This document shows positions 32,548 through 41,339 of a stretch of 64,000 nt of DNA, piece by piece (within the stretch, counting starts at the first letter, position 1; the number at the start of each line of letters is the position of its first letter). The stretch comes from JBFHIJ01 sp041596515 (GTDB taxonomy: Bacteria > Bacteroidota > Ignavibacteria > Kapaibacteriales > UBA2268). The stretch covers positions 1 through 64,000 of the forward strand of contig JBFHIJ010000006.1 of the NCBI GenBank assembly GCA_041596515.1, read 5' to 3'. Under the pieces are notes generated by a model. It saw nothing but the letters and a program-made list of their open reading frames with translations, was not told the DNA's origin and made no database searches. The translations under genes were made by a program, and so were the position numbers.

Positions 32548-33390
32548 ATGAAAAAGCACATAATAATAATCTTATCTTTTCTATTCTTTTCTTTGACACT
32601 TAAAGCGCAAGTGGCGGTAATGCCACCCGCTGTATTCATAGATAAACACTCACGATCTGCAGAAATGTTTGTAGCTAATTCGAGCAATGAAGTACAAGAA
32701 GTAACTGTAGGACTTGAATATGGCTATCCTGCACCTGACTCCTTAGGCAATATAGCTATGAAATATAACGACTCACTCACTGCAGAGCAATACTCAATAG
32801 CGAATCGTCTGGCAATTTTTCCTAAAAAGTTTGAACTAAAACCCGGAGAAAGGCAAACAGTTCGATTCTTACTAAGAGGTTCCGGCAACTTGGAAGATGG
32901 CTTCTATTGGTCTCGAATAAGAACTACAGGCATGAAAACCGCTAAACAAATAGATTCCTCCAACGCCGAAGGCGATGTAAAAGTAGGGATTAACCTTGCA
33001 TTCTCTATGGTTACTTTTATTGGGTATAAAAAAGGAGAAACAAACACTAATTTAGATATAGTTTATCTTGCAGTAGGTACTGATAGTGCGAACACTAATC
33101 TTCTTTTAAATTATAAACGTACGGGTAACTCTCCACTTCTAAGCAAAACAAAGATAGAAATATTTGATGAAATCGGTAATCTTGTAGCTGAAAAAGAAGA
33201 GCCATGCCCATATTATTTCGAGGGTAAGCGTAAGTTTAACTTTCCCAAAACAGATTTGCCAGCGGGCTCGTACAAAGCCAAATTTTCCTTCAATAACGAT
33301 TTAGATGATATACCAAAAGACTATCGAGCATCATTTACCCCTTTTGATAAAACTTTTGATATAAAAGTTAAAGCAGAAAGAGGAAACTAA
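32548..33390 (+). CDS. PapD/FimC-like periplasmic pilus chaperone
   Basis: 280 residues, signal peptide 1-20 (ends KAQ). Two Ig-like domains. Domain 1 has the subunit-binding face: PPAVFIDKHSRSAEMFVANSSNE (a conserved Arg in the place of PapD Arg8), and the G1-like strand IFPKKFELKPGERQTVRFLLR, followed by DGFYWSRI. Domain 2 about 145-280 (LLLNYKRTGNSPLL, LPAGSYKAKFSF). Such chaperones hold subunits by donor-strand complementation and deliver them to the usher. Position between subunits and the usher-like gene is the expected one. Confidence 0.75.
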   Translation: MKKHIIIILSFLFFSLTLKAQVAVMPPAVFIDKHSRSAEMFVANSSNEVQEVTVGLEYGYPAPDSLGNIAMKYNDSLTAEQYSIANRLAIFPKKFELKPGERQTVRFLLRGSGNLEDGFYWSRIRTTGMKTAKQIDSSNAEGDVKVGINLAFSMVTFIGYKKGETNTNLDIVYLAVGTDSANTNLLLNYKRTGNSPLLSKTKIEIFDEIGNLVAEKEEPCPYYFEGKRKFNFPKTDLPAGSYKAKFSFNNDLDDIPKDYRASFTPFDKTFDIKVKAERGN

Positions 33391-33516
33391 TTTATAAGTG
33401 TTTCGGTAAAAAATAGAGATAGCATTTACTTTCAAAAGCCATGGATTGACTGTGCTTTAGTATATGCTTATGTATTAGTGAAGTAAACAATATATCATCT
33501 AAACGGAAATTATTTA

Positions 33517-36168
33517 GTGCGTGCAACTCTGTACATAAAAATTGCACTTATGTGCTTTTTGCTATCTCTGATGCCTTCGGTGGTTTCTTGCTCGGAAGCT
33601 GTCGAGGGTGTCTTTTCTTTCAAATATGTAAATTTTGAAAAAGACATGATAGTGTATATACAAGAAGATGCAGTGTACTTCCCGATTTTCGAGATATTCG
33701 ATTTCCTCCGTATTTATAAAGAATATGACCCATCTTCCAAAATACTATCAGGCTATGTAAGCTCAGAGGAGAGAAGTTATTCTATAGATTTTACCACGTA
33801 TGAAGCTACTAACCTGCAAGGCGATTCTTATCAAATTGAGAAAGACAGCATCATCATAAATGAATTAGATATGTACATAACTGCGTCAGAATTTAGTAAA
33901 ATACTGGACGTGGAAATCTTTGTCAGCAAGCTTGGATTAATCGGTCTTCTCAAATCTACGTATGAAATGCCGCTTTTAGAAGAATACAACCTAAGATATA
34001 ACAAGTTAAAACTAAAAGGATTGGCAAGCGAAGAAGTTTTTGCTCCTTTGATGTACGGGCGAGACTTCAAGATAATAGATGGAGGTGTGGTAAACTACGG
34101 AATCAATTCGAATACAAACAAGCAGTCAACTGTAATCGGGTTAAACACTAACCTCGGGATGCAATTATTAGGTGGGGAATTGGCAATAAACAATAGCTAT
34201 ATTTATAATACCTACAGCCAAACAAAATTTCAAAATATTAGATACAACTGGCAGTTTCCGTTCAATAAAAATAAATATCTTAATTCTCTAAGAGTTGGTT
34301 ATGTAACAGGAAATTCTTTAAACTTTGGTTCCTCCGGTTCTAATATCAGGAATAAATATTCAAACCTACAGGGAATATCTATTTCAAATAGAGAAATGGA
34401 TAATCGAAAGGTATTTGATGAATTTCAGTTTGAAGATATTACTGAACCATACAGTTTGATAGAAATATATGTAAATTCTCGCTTAGTCAAGCAATTCAGA
34501 TGCGAGGAAGACGGACGCTACCGATTTGCTTTGCCACTGACTTATGGTAATTCAATTATCGAAACAAAAATTTATAGTCCTTCGGGGCAAAGAGATTATA
34601 AAAAGGAAACAGTCAATATCCCGGGCATGATGCTTCAGCCCGGCCAAGTTAGGTATACGCTAACGAGTGGTAAAGATATAAATTATGAAGAATATATTGT
34701 AGATGGCATAGTAGAGACTGGGGTTACAGATTGGCTGAGTACTTCTGTTAGTAATGTTTATAATATAGATAATAAAGTAAATTTACTTGTCAGCAATAGT
34801 ACTGTTAGGCTAATGGGCGGAGCATACAGCAGCTTTGCATATTCTCATGATAACTTTTACAGAACTATGATAGCTTATGCTAATTCGCAGATAGGCCACT
34901 ACGAGTTGTCGTATATGAAATATAAGAGTGATTCGGAAGTTGATAAATATGGCAAAGAAGCTGAATATCAATTAAATGTCAACCTGCCACGAATACCCTA
35001 TTTACCTTTTAGTTTGCGACTTCGAGCAGATGTAGACCAATATAGTAACAGACTGACCGGAAACTATTCTGTTAACACTTACGGTAATATTGGTTCTATT
35101 AGAATAAATAACTCCTACCGATTAGCTCAAACTATAATGAAAGATCTGGACAATAGCTACAATCACTATATTAATTGTGGAGTATCTTACTATTTGCAAC
35201 TTCCATTTCTTAAAGATTCAAGAGCATTAGGCAGAACAAGTATTTCAACAAACTTCAATTATGATTTGAATATTGGGCAGTTTACTAACTTAAGCGCCTC
35301 TATCTCTCAAAGTCTATTCCGAATATTATCTATAAGTGCAAACTATAGAAATAATTTAGTAAGTAATTACTCAAGTTTCAATATTAATTTGAGTCTCAAT
35401 ATGGATTTCGCAAGGTTTAGCAGCAGAGCTGAGCTAAGCGAGTCAAATCAAAGCATTAATAATAACTTGGATGGTTCTTTAGGGTTTGATACTGATAGAT
35501 TTAACGTCTTTCCTAGTAAGCGCCTTAGTTATACCGGCAACTCCGGACTTGCCACTATCAAATGCTTTATAGATAGCAATGGTAACTTAAGCTATGACGA
35601 TGGCGAGGAAGTTTTAACCGGAGTGCCTATTAGAGTGCCGCGCGCATCTGTTCTCGGAGATAGAGACGATGAATATAAAACAGTTTCTAACTTACGTCCG
35701 GGCTATCAATATAATGTTATTATTAATAATAGTGGACTCAAAAATCCATTACTTCGTCCATTATGGGATGATTTCTCTTTTATAGCAGATCCTAATACTT
35801 TTAAATCGATAGATATACCATTTACTGTTACAGGATTAATAGAAGGTCAGGTGTTTACTCAAGATTCTTCTGGGAACAGAAATGGTAAATCGGGTGTAAA
35901 ACTGCATATTATCAGTAAAAAAACAGGTAAAGATGTTACAGTAAACGTATTCTCTGATGGCAGTTTTTACCATCTCGGACTTTTTCCGGGATATTATGAT
36001 GTTTATGTAGATAAAACTCAGCTCGGACTTTTGAATATGATAACTGATCCTCCAAGTCAGGAAATATACATCGGTTTCTCTGAAGATGGCGATATGAAGT
36101 CAGGAATAGATTTCAGGCTTTTACCTAATAAAGATTCGGGTGGTGTTGTCTCTCCAAGTGCAGATTAG
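33517..36168 (+). CDS. usher-like outer membrane protein of the pilus system
   Basis: 883 residues, GTG start, signal peptide 1-25. An N-terminal alpha/beta region about 30-150 (DMIVYIQEDAVYFPIFEI, MYITASEFSKILDVEIF) is unlike the classical PapC N-domain. A long beta-barrel region is interrupted at about 309-385 by a plug-like Ig module (EPYSLIEIYVNSRLVKQF...GRYRFALP...GQRDYKKETVNIPGMMLQPGQVRY), the usher hallmark. The end (about 700-880) holds an SdrD-like ATIKCFIDSNGNLSYDDGEE calcium loop and a carboxypeptidase-regulatory-like domain. It would secrete and assemble the subunits. Confidence 0.7.
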   Translation: MRATLYIKIALMCFLLSLMPSVVSCSEAVEGVFSFKYVNFEKDMIVYIQEDAVYFPIFEIFDFLRIYKEYDPSSKILSGYVSSEERSYSIDFTTYEATNLQGDSYQIEKDSIIINELDMYITASEFSKILDVEIFVSKLGLIGLLKSTYEMPLLEEYNLRYNKLKLKGLASEEVFAPLMYGRDFKIIDGGVVNYGINSNTNKQSTVIGLNTNLGMQLLGGELAINNSYIYNTYSQTKFQNIRYNWQFPFNKNKYLNSLRVGYVTGNSLNFGSSGSNIRNKYSNLQGISISNREMDNRKVFDEFQFEDITEPYSLIEIYVNSRLVKQFRCEEDGRYRFALPLTYGNSIIETKIYSPSGQRDYKKETVNIPGMMLQPGQVRYTLTSGKDINYEEYIVDGIVETGVTDWLSTSVSNVYNIDNKVNLLVSNSTVRLMGGAYSSFAYSHDNFYRTMIAYANSQIGHYELSYMKYKSDSEVDKYGKEAEYQLNVNLPRIPYLPFSLRLRADVDQYSNRLTGNYSVNTYGNIGSIRINNSYRLAQTIMKDLDNSYNHYINCGVSYYLQLPFLKDSRALGRTSISTNFNYDLNIGQFTNLSASISQSLFRILSISANYRNNLVSNYSSFNINLSLNMDFARFSSRAELSESNQSINNNLDGSLGFDTDRFNVFPSKRLSYTGNSGLATIKCFIDSNGNLSYDDGEEVLTGVPIRVPRASVLGDRDDEYKTVSNLRPGYQYNVIINNSGLKNPLLRPLWDDFSFIADPNTFKSIDIPFTVTGLIEGQVFTQDSSGNRNGKSGVKLHIISKKTGKDVTVNVFSDGSFYHLGLFPGYYDVYVDKTQLGLLNMITDPPSQEIYIGFSEDGDMKSGIDFRLLPNKDSGGVVSPSAD

Positions 36169-36222
36169 TGGGTTAATTTCAATTGTTGTATATTGCGGAT
36201 ACAATCTAAAAGGAGAATTAGT

Positions 36223-36477
36223 ATGAATTTCAAAGAACTATTTAAAATTGCATCACTGGCTGTACAGGACTCCTACGAAAAAGACATATTTGATATAAGG
36301 TTAGAGCAAGTAGAAAAAGATGGTGATAACTACTTAGTTGTGGTCTCGTTTGTGATAGAAGATAAAATGAAAGAAGAAAGTTTAATTGCTTTTACCGGGA
36401 AATATGAGCGTATATACAAGCAAATCAGAATAGACAAAGATAAAAGTGTTGTTGGATTGTATATGTTTAAATTCTGA
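36223..36477 (+). CDS. 84-residue protein coupled to a PIN-domain protein
   Basis: Start ATG 36223 with AAGGAG eight bases before; the longer frame from TTG 36193 lacks a site. Alternating charged and beta-strand segments (IFDIRLEQVEKDGDNYLVVVSFVIEDK, YERIYKQIRIDKDKSVVGLYMFKF). No DNA-binding fold and no known antitoxin family recognised. The stop TGA overlaps the next gene's ATG by one base, the tight coupling typical of toxin-antitoxin pairs. Confidence 0.6.
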   Translation: MNFKELFKIASLAVQDSYEKDIFDIRLEQVEKDGDNYLVVVSFVIEDKMKEESLIAFTGKYERIYKQIRIDKDKSVVGLYMFKF

Positions 36478-36938
36478 TGGTAGTAATTGATACTAATGCT
36501 TTGGTAGTTTATGTCTTGGGGCTTATGAATCCAGCATTGATAGAGACACATAAGCGTACTTCTATTTATGATAAAGCGGATTTTGAATACTTACTAAAAC
36601 TCACTTACAAAAAAGAAATATTTACTTTGCCAGATATTCTAAGTGAAGTAGATAATTTACTAAATAAATTTAAAGGGAAATACAGAAGAATATATGCCAA
36701 GAAATTTTTAGATTTTGTAAAATATTCAAGTGAAAGATATCTGGAAAGCTTAATAATTGAATCAAATTTTGAATTATTTCAAGAAATTGGACTGACAGAC
36801 TTAAAGGTTTTAGAACTATCAGAACAGGCTGAATATTTAATTACCGCGGATTCTAAATTGGCTGATTATGCAAGCTGTTATGGAATAAAGGTTATAGATT
36901 TAGTTAAGAATAGAAATGTTCGCCTACTCTCCACTTAA
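36477..36938 (+). CDS. PIN-domain ribonuclease-like protein
   Basis: 153 residues. Acidic active-site residues of the PIN fold are in place: Asp in VVIDTNALV (residue 5), Glu in ILSEVDNLL, Asp in IGLTDLKVLELS, and Asp in YLITADSKLADYA. A metal-dependent RNase, as in VapC-type toxins, though this has a longer middle than VapC. Coupled by a one-base overlap to the 84-residue protein upstream, which would be the antidote if this is a toxin. It directly follows the pilus operon but nothing links it to the pilus. Confidence 0.82.
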   Translation: MVVIDTNALVVYVLGLMNPALIETHKRTSIYDKADFEYLLKLTYKKEIFTLPDILSEVDNLLNKFKGKYRRIYAKKFLDFVKYSSERYLESLIIESNFELFQEIGLTDLKVLELSEQAEYLITADSKLADYASCYGIKVIDLVKNRNVRLLST

Positions 36939-36986
36939 TCATTCCGCAAAAAATCCATATATTCGCATATTATAAATGGGGATATT

Positions 36987-37751
36987 ATGCGAATCTTAGT
37001 TTTAAAAATTGAGTATGACGGAACTGATTTTTCCGGTTGGCAGTTTCAACCTAAAGAGCGTTCCGTGCAAGGGGAAATAGAGAAGGCTATGCGTAGGCTT
37101 ACGGGTGCTGAGTATAGATTAGACGGTTCGGGTAGGACTGATGCAGGAGTGCATGCATCAGGTCAGGTGGCTTCACTAAAGCTTGATGATAACTTTTCTA
37201 TTCCATCAGACAAAATCGTGACGGCATTCAATACCAGATTACCTAAAGACATTCGAATAAAATCTGCTTTAATATTAGATAAAGATTTCCATCCTCGGTT
37301 TCATGCAATAGGCAGAGAGTATAGTTATAATTTGATTCTAAGCGAAAGTGTGTTCAAAAGTCGTTTTCATGCATATTATAAGTACCCTATAAATCCGGAA
37401 TTAATGATAGACCTGCAGCATATCTTTTTAGGAGAAAAAGATTTTACTCCTTTCTCAAAATACAATCCTGCCAAAAAATTCTATCGCTGCAATGTAACTA
37501 AGTGCGAATGGATAAAAATATCTGAAGATGAATACAGACTTGATATAGCGGCTAATCGTTTTGTATATAGTATGGTTCGTATCATCGTCGGAGCATCACT
37601 GGATGTAGCACGTGGGAGGCTTACAAAAGCGGATTTGGAAGAGGCATTCCGAAGGTCAGATCGCTCTTTGCAAGTCAAAGTAGCTCCGCCGGAGGGATTG
37701 ATTCTTAGCAAAGTGAGTTATCCTGAAGAATTTGGCTTAAATAATTTGTAA
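36987..37751 (+). CDS. truA: tRNA pseudouridine(38-40) synthase TruA
   Basis: 254 residues, normal length. Catalytic Asp52 in GSGRTDAGVHA; YDGTDFSGWQFQP at the start; RFHAIGREYSYNL, the NRFVYSMVRIIVG motif and the AAPPEGL-like end (VAPPEGLIL). Isomerises uridines 38-40 in the anticodon arm. GGGGAT precedes the ATG. Confidence 0.97.
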   Translation: MRILVLKIEYDGTDFSGWQFQPKERSVQGEIEKAMRRLTGAEYRLDGSGRTDAGVHASGQVASLKLDDNFSIPSDKIVTAFNTRLPKDIRIKSALILDKDFHPRFHAIGREYSYNLILSESVFKSRFHAYYKYPINPELMIDLQHIFLGEKDFTPFSKYNPAKKFYRCNVTKCEWIKISEDEYRLDIAANRFVYSMVRIIVGASLDVARGRLTKADLEEAFRRSDRSLQVKVAPPEGLILSKVSYPEEFGLNNL

Positions 37752-37803
37752 ATGAATATAATATTTGGTTTATTATACTATTGCTCAATATAAGGACTTA
37801 ATA

Positions 37804-38631
37804 ATGCTTAAACTGCAAAAGACTTATACGCTATTTATAGTATCTTTCATGATGCTTTTACTGGGCTCATGCTCAGATGTAGATGATATTACGACAATCA
37901 ATATCTTCTCAGCTAATGACGATATTAAATTAGGTCAGGATTTGGATGCTCAGATACGCTCGGACAATGTAGAGTATCCCATATTAAATAATACAGCTGC
38001 TACAAAATATGTTCAGGATATGGTAGATCAGATAATCGACTCGCCTGAGATAGAGTATAGAGATAAATTCGCCTATACTGTTACTTTGATAAATAGGGAC
38101 GATGTTGTAAATGCTTTTGCAGCTCCCGGTGGATATATTTATGTATATACCGGTTTGCTTAAGTTTTTGGATAATGAGGCTACTCTAGCCGGAGTTATGG
38201 CTCATGAGATAGCTCATGCAGAAAGAAGACACTCAACTAAAAGGCTGACAAAAGCTTATGGTGCCGAATTCCTTTTAGGTTTAGTGCTGGGAACTGACCC
38301 TGATGCTACTGCAGAACTGGCTGCCGGAATACTTACTAACGTTGCATTTATGCAGAACAGTCAGTCTGACGAATTTGAAGCAGACGAGTATTCTTTCAAG
38401 TATCTTGAAACTAGTAAATGGTACCCCGGTGCTATTAAGCTATTCTTTAATAAGATAACTGAAAATGGTGGTAGCTCCAGTAATTTCTTAGAGAAATTGC
38501 TTTCTACTCACCCGATGCCGGAGGAAAGGATACAAAAAGTAGATGAATTAATTAAAGAGAATAATATTTCAGAACCGACAGAAGCTAATATATTTACAGA
38601 TAAATATCAGCAATTTAAAAAATCTTTATAA
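37804..38631 (+). CDS. M48-family zinc metalloprotease lipoprotein
   Basis: 275 residues from ATG 37804 (the frame extends to 37765 without a site), with a lipoprotein signal ending MLLLGSCSD. M48/BepA-LoiP-type peptidase: zinc motif HEIAHAERRHS (HExxH), downstream Glu ligand in SDEFEADEYS, typical AFAAPGGYIYVYTGLL and STHPMPEERI segments. Probably a periplasmic protease in outer-membrane protein quality control. Nine bases upstream of pyrF with GGGGAAAC between them. Confidence 0.93.
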   Translation: MLKLQKTYTLFIVSFMMLLLGSCSDVDDITTINIFSANDDIKLGQDLDAQIRSDNVEYPILNNTAATKYVQDMVDQIIDSPEIEYRDKFAYTVTLINRDDVVNAFAAPGGYIYVYTGLLKFLDNEATLAGVMAHEIAHAERRHSTKRLTKAYGAEFLLGLVLGTDPDATAELAAGILTNVAFMQNSQSDEFEADEYSFKYLETSKWYPGAIKLFFNKITENGGSSSNFLEKLLSTHPMPEERIQKVDELIKENNISEPTEANIFTDKYQQFKKSL

Positions 38632-38640
38632 CGGGGAAAC

Positions 38641-39438
38641 ATGAAAGCCTTTGAAAAACTAAAATTTGCAATTGAAAAGACTAATTCGATTTTATGCGTT
38701 GGCTTAGATACAGATATAAGTAAACTTCCTGAAGGAATATCGAAAGATTTTGCAGGGATGGTGGAGTTTAATAAAGCAATAATAGATGCAACTAAAGACA
38801 TAGCACCTGCTTTTAAAATCAATTATGCATTCTATGAGCAATATGGAATAAAGGGGTTTGAAGTACTGGAAAAAACTATGGAGCTTATTCCTGACGAAAG
38901 CTTTGTAGTGGCAGATGCTAAACGGGGAGATATCGGAAATACTTCCAAGGCTTATGCTAAGTCATGTTTTGAGCACTTTAATGCCGACTCTATTACTGTA
39001 CATCCTTACATGGGTAGCGACTCTGTAGAGCCATTCCTTAGCTATACTGATAAGATGGTTTTTGTGCTTGGTCTTACTTCTAACAAAGGCTCAAAAGACT
39101 TTCAATATCTCAAAGCAGACGGCAAAACCTTGTATCGCCATGTAATCGAAACTACTTCGAAATGGGCTTCGTTTGAAAATATAGGATATGTTGTTGGTGC
39201 GACTCACCCTAGCGAACTTGCTGAGATAAGAGAAGTTATTCCCAATAACTGTTTGCTTATTCCGGGAGTTGGTGCTCAGGGTGGAGATATAGAAGCAGTA
39301 ATAAAAGCTAATGCGGGTGGTCCGGCTATTATCAATGCTTCACGTGGTGTGATTTATGCTTCATCAGGCGCAGATTTTGCAGATAAAGTAAGAGAAGTGG
39401 CTCTGAATTATAGAAATGAGTTTAACAAATATATGTAG
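38641..39438 (+). CDS. pyrF: orotidine 5'-phosphate decarboxylase (PyrF)
   Basis: 265 residues, the long (type 2) form. Catalytic array VVADAKRGDIGNT; SILCVGLDTD at the N-terminus; DSVEPFLSY; PGVGAQGGD and INASRGV phosphate-binding loops. Converts OMP to UMP in pyrimidine synthesis. Starts nine bases after the M48 gene and ends four bases before the lipoprotein gene. Confidence 0.97.
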   Translation: MKAFEKLKFAIEKTNSILCVGLDTDISKLPEGISKDFAGMVEFNKAIIDATKDIAPAFKINYAFYEQYGIKGFEVLEKTMELIPDESFVVADAKRGDIGNTSKAYAKSCFEHFNADSITVHPYMGSDSVEPFLSYTDKMVFVLGLTSNKGSKDFQYLKADGKTLYRHVIETTSKWASFENIGYVVGATHPSELAEIREVIPNNCLLIPGVGAQGGDIEAVIKANAGGPAIINASRGVIYASSGADFADKVREVALNYRNEFNKYM

Positions 39439-39442
39439 TGCT

Positions 39443-40120
39443 ATGAGATACTTCCTTTCTGCTCTAATGATGATTTTTATCATATCTTGTGCTGGTGAAG
39501 ATGAAACAACAACTGTCGTAAATCCACCAATAGATACTTATACCCCTGATACGATATGGAAACCTCAGGTAGGTGGGGTATTCAAATATAAATCACAAGA
39601 CGGACAGGAAGCTCAATTAGAAATTTTAACAGAAGGCGAGTATAAGTGGTGTCTAGAGTTTTGGGACACTACCGGACTTGCCACTTACCATACATATATT
39701 TGCAAGTTTACAGAGTATGAAGGCACTTTCCCTAATGTTACTATGTTCGGTGCGGCAGTTGATGATACTAATATTTACTGGGGAAAGCGTGATATCAATA
39801 TAATAGATAAGTATGACAGGCTTCCTTTCTATGTTTCGCTTTTCAAACTAAATAAGGAGCTCACTGATACCACCATAGCTAAAGAATATCACTTTAAAAT
39901 AGCTAATGTAGATTATCGCTGTGCAGATAGTGTTATCTATTCACCTAAGGGAACATTTATTTATGATGATAGTCTCTTTGCTAAGCAGTATCTTATTCGT
40001 TCTATAAAGAAAAATTCCTACGGAGAACTGCCAAGTGAGGGGGATGAGTTCATTTTCGCTGAGAAGTTTGGTTTTACTCGCTTCTGGAAGTATGAAATAT
40101 ATGACTATGTGCAGGAGTAG
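39443..40120 (+). CDS. lipoprotein of unknown function
   Basis: 225 residues from ATG 39443, four bases after the pyrF stop (an earlier in-frame start lies inside pyrF). Lipobox in MIFIISCAGED. The mature part has regular beta strands and ends with an aromatic pattern (KFGFTRFWKYEIYDYVQE). No family recognised. Located six bases upstream of the DUF2851 gene, so part of the same transcript. Confidence 0.75.
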   Translation: MRYFLSALMMIFIISCAGEDETTTVVNPPIDTYTPDTIWKPQVGGVFKYKSQDGQEAQLEILTEGEYKWCLEFWDTTGLATYHTYICKFTEYEGTFPNVTMFGAAVDDTNIYWGKRDINIIDKYDRLPFYVSLFKLNKELTDTTIAKEYHFKIANVDYRCADSVIYSPKGTFIYDDSLFAKQYLIRSIKKNSYGELPSEGDEFIFAEKFGFTRFWKYEIYDYVQE

Positions 40121-40126
40121 AAAAAG

Positions 40127-41113
40127 ATGAAATTGACAGAGAAACAACTTCAACCAAAACTGCATAAGTATATTTCTAATCCTGCATTGGTATTTGAAAC
40201 TTTGTCCGGGAAAAGATTGCAAATACTCTCGCCCGGTAAGCTTAATGTAAAGGAAGGGCCAGATTTGCTTGATATAGCAATTTTATTAGACGGGATGGTA
40301 TATATAGGAGATGGAGAGTTTCACCTAAAAAGTTCGGACTGGACTCACCATAAACATTCAGAAGACCAACGATACAGCAATGTGATTTTACATATAGTAT
40401 GCGAAAATGTTAAAGAGCAAACAGGAAAATTCGATACTTTAATAATTCCAAATGATACATTAGAGAAAGTGGAATACTCCATAGAGCATGAAATTGATTT
40501 GCAGAGTATAGATGTTCTTCAAAATTTTGCGCTTCTTAGACTTTTGAGAAAAGCAACTGAGTCAAAAAATCTACTGAAAAAGCTAAATATAAAGGAAGCA
40601 CTCTCTGATTATACCCGTCAGTTTATGGAGAGGTATAACAAACGCAGACGTCGCCCGGCTTATACAAAACAGGATTTAGGAGAGATAATAAGTGGAATTT
40701 CAAATACTATTTTGTATGACGGGCTCAAAGAAATTTCCATAGAATCTACTTTTGTTGCAGAAGATCTCCATGTACTCAATAAAAATAATATAATGAGCGA
40801 AGGTCAGGCATTACGCACAGAAATACTGATTAATATTTTTCTTCCTATGGCAATTGCACTTTCAAATGATAGGACTAGGATAGAGCTGTTTGTTTGGTAT
40901 TGGTCAGCAAAATCAAAAAACAGATATGGACATCTAGCAAGAAGATTCCCTACTATCAAGCAGAGTTTTGTATGGCAGCAGCAGGGACTTTTAGAGTACC
41001 TCAAAGAATACGGCGAACGTGGAGAATCAGTGATGAAACTGAGCGAGTACAACTTTGGTGATATTTTAGACTTCTACTATTGCAGCAGTTCCGAAGATAT
41101 TTTCGAAGATTAG
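40127..41113 (+). CDS. DUF2851 family protein
   Basis: 328 residues. Typical family signature: GKLNVKEGPDLLDIAILLDGMVYIGDGEFHLKSSDWTHHKHSEDQRYSNVILHIV, with Glu, Asp and His residues arranged like a restriction-endonuclease-type nuclease centre (that relation is inference). The helical C-terminal half has RRRRPAYTKQDLGE and IKQSFVWQQQGLLEY. Found widely in Bacteroidota/Chlorobi, function unknown. Cytoplasmic. Confidence 0.88.
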   Translation: MKLTEKQLQPKLHKYISNPALVFETLSGKRLQILSPGKLNVKEGPDLLDIAILLDGMVYIGDGEFHLKSSDWTHHKHSEDQRYSNVILHIVCENVKEQTGKFDTLIIPNDTLEKVEYSIEHEIDLQSIDVLQNFALLRLLRKATESKNLLKKLNIKEALSDYTRQFMERYNKRRRRPAYTKQDLGEIISGISNTILYDGLKEISIESTFVAEDLHVLNKNNIMSEGQALRTEILINIFLPMAIALSNDRTRIELFVWYWSAKSKNRYGHLARRFPTIKQSFVWQQQGLLEYLKEYGERGESVMKLSEYNFGDILDFYYCSSSEDIFED

Positions 41114-41168
41114 AAATATTCATTTCTTACATTCGTTACATAAACAAAGTAATTAATAGGAGTCGAAA

Positions 41169-41339
41169 ATGGAATATGATTTGAAAAACATCAGCCAGGA
41201 AACTGCAGAAAAAGTTGAAGAATTTTTGGCATCAATTGATTTCAATGAAGCATATATTTATCACTTTTTACAGGAAGCTGATGAAAAAGAAAATCCTGTA
41301 GAATATATAAAAAAGAAATATTTAAATATAGAGCTTTAA
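41169..41339 (+). CDS. 56-residue acidic small protein
   Basis: ATG 41169 is preceded by AATAGGAGTC, a strong ribosome site, and codes a helical protein (MEYDLKNISQETAEKVEEFL, YIYHFLQEADEKENPVEYIK). No family recognised. Its stop overlaps the stop of the converging kinase gene by 3 bases (41336-41339). The ribosome site, composition and fit between neighbours support it as real. Confidence 0.6.
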   Translation: MEYDLKNISQETAEKVEEFLASIDFNEAYIYHFLQEADEKENPVEYIKKKYLNIEL

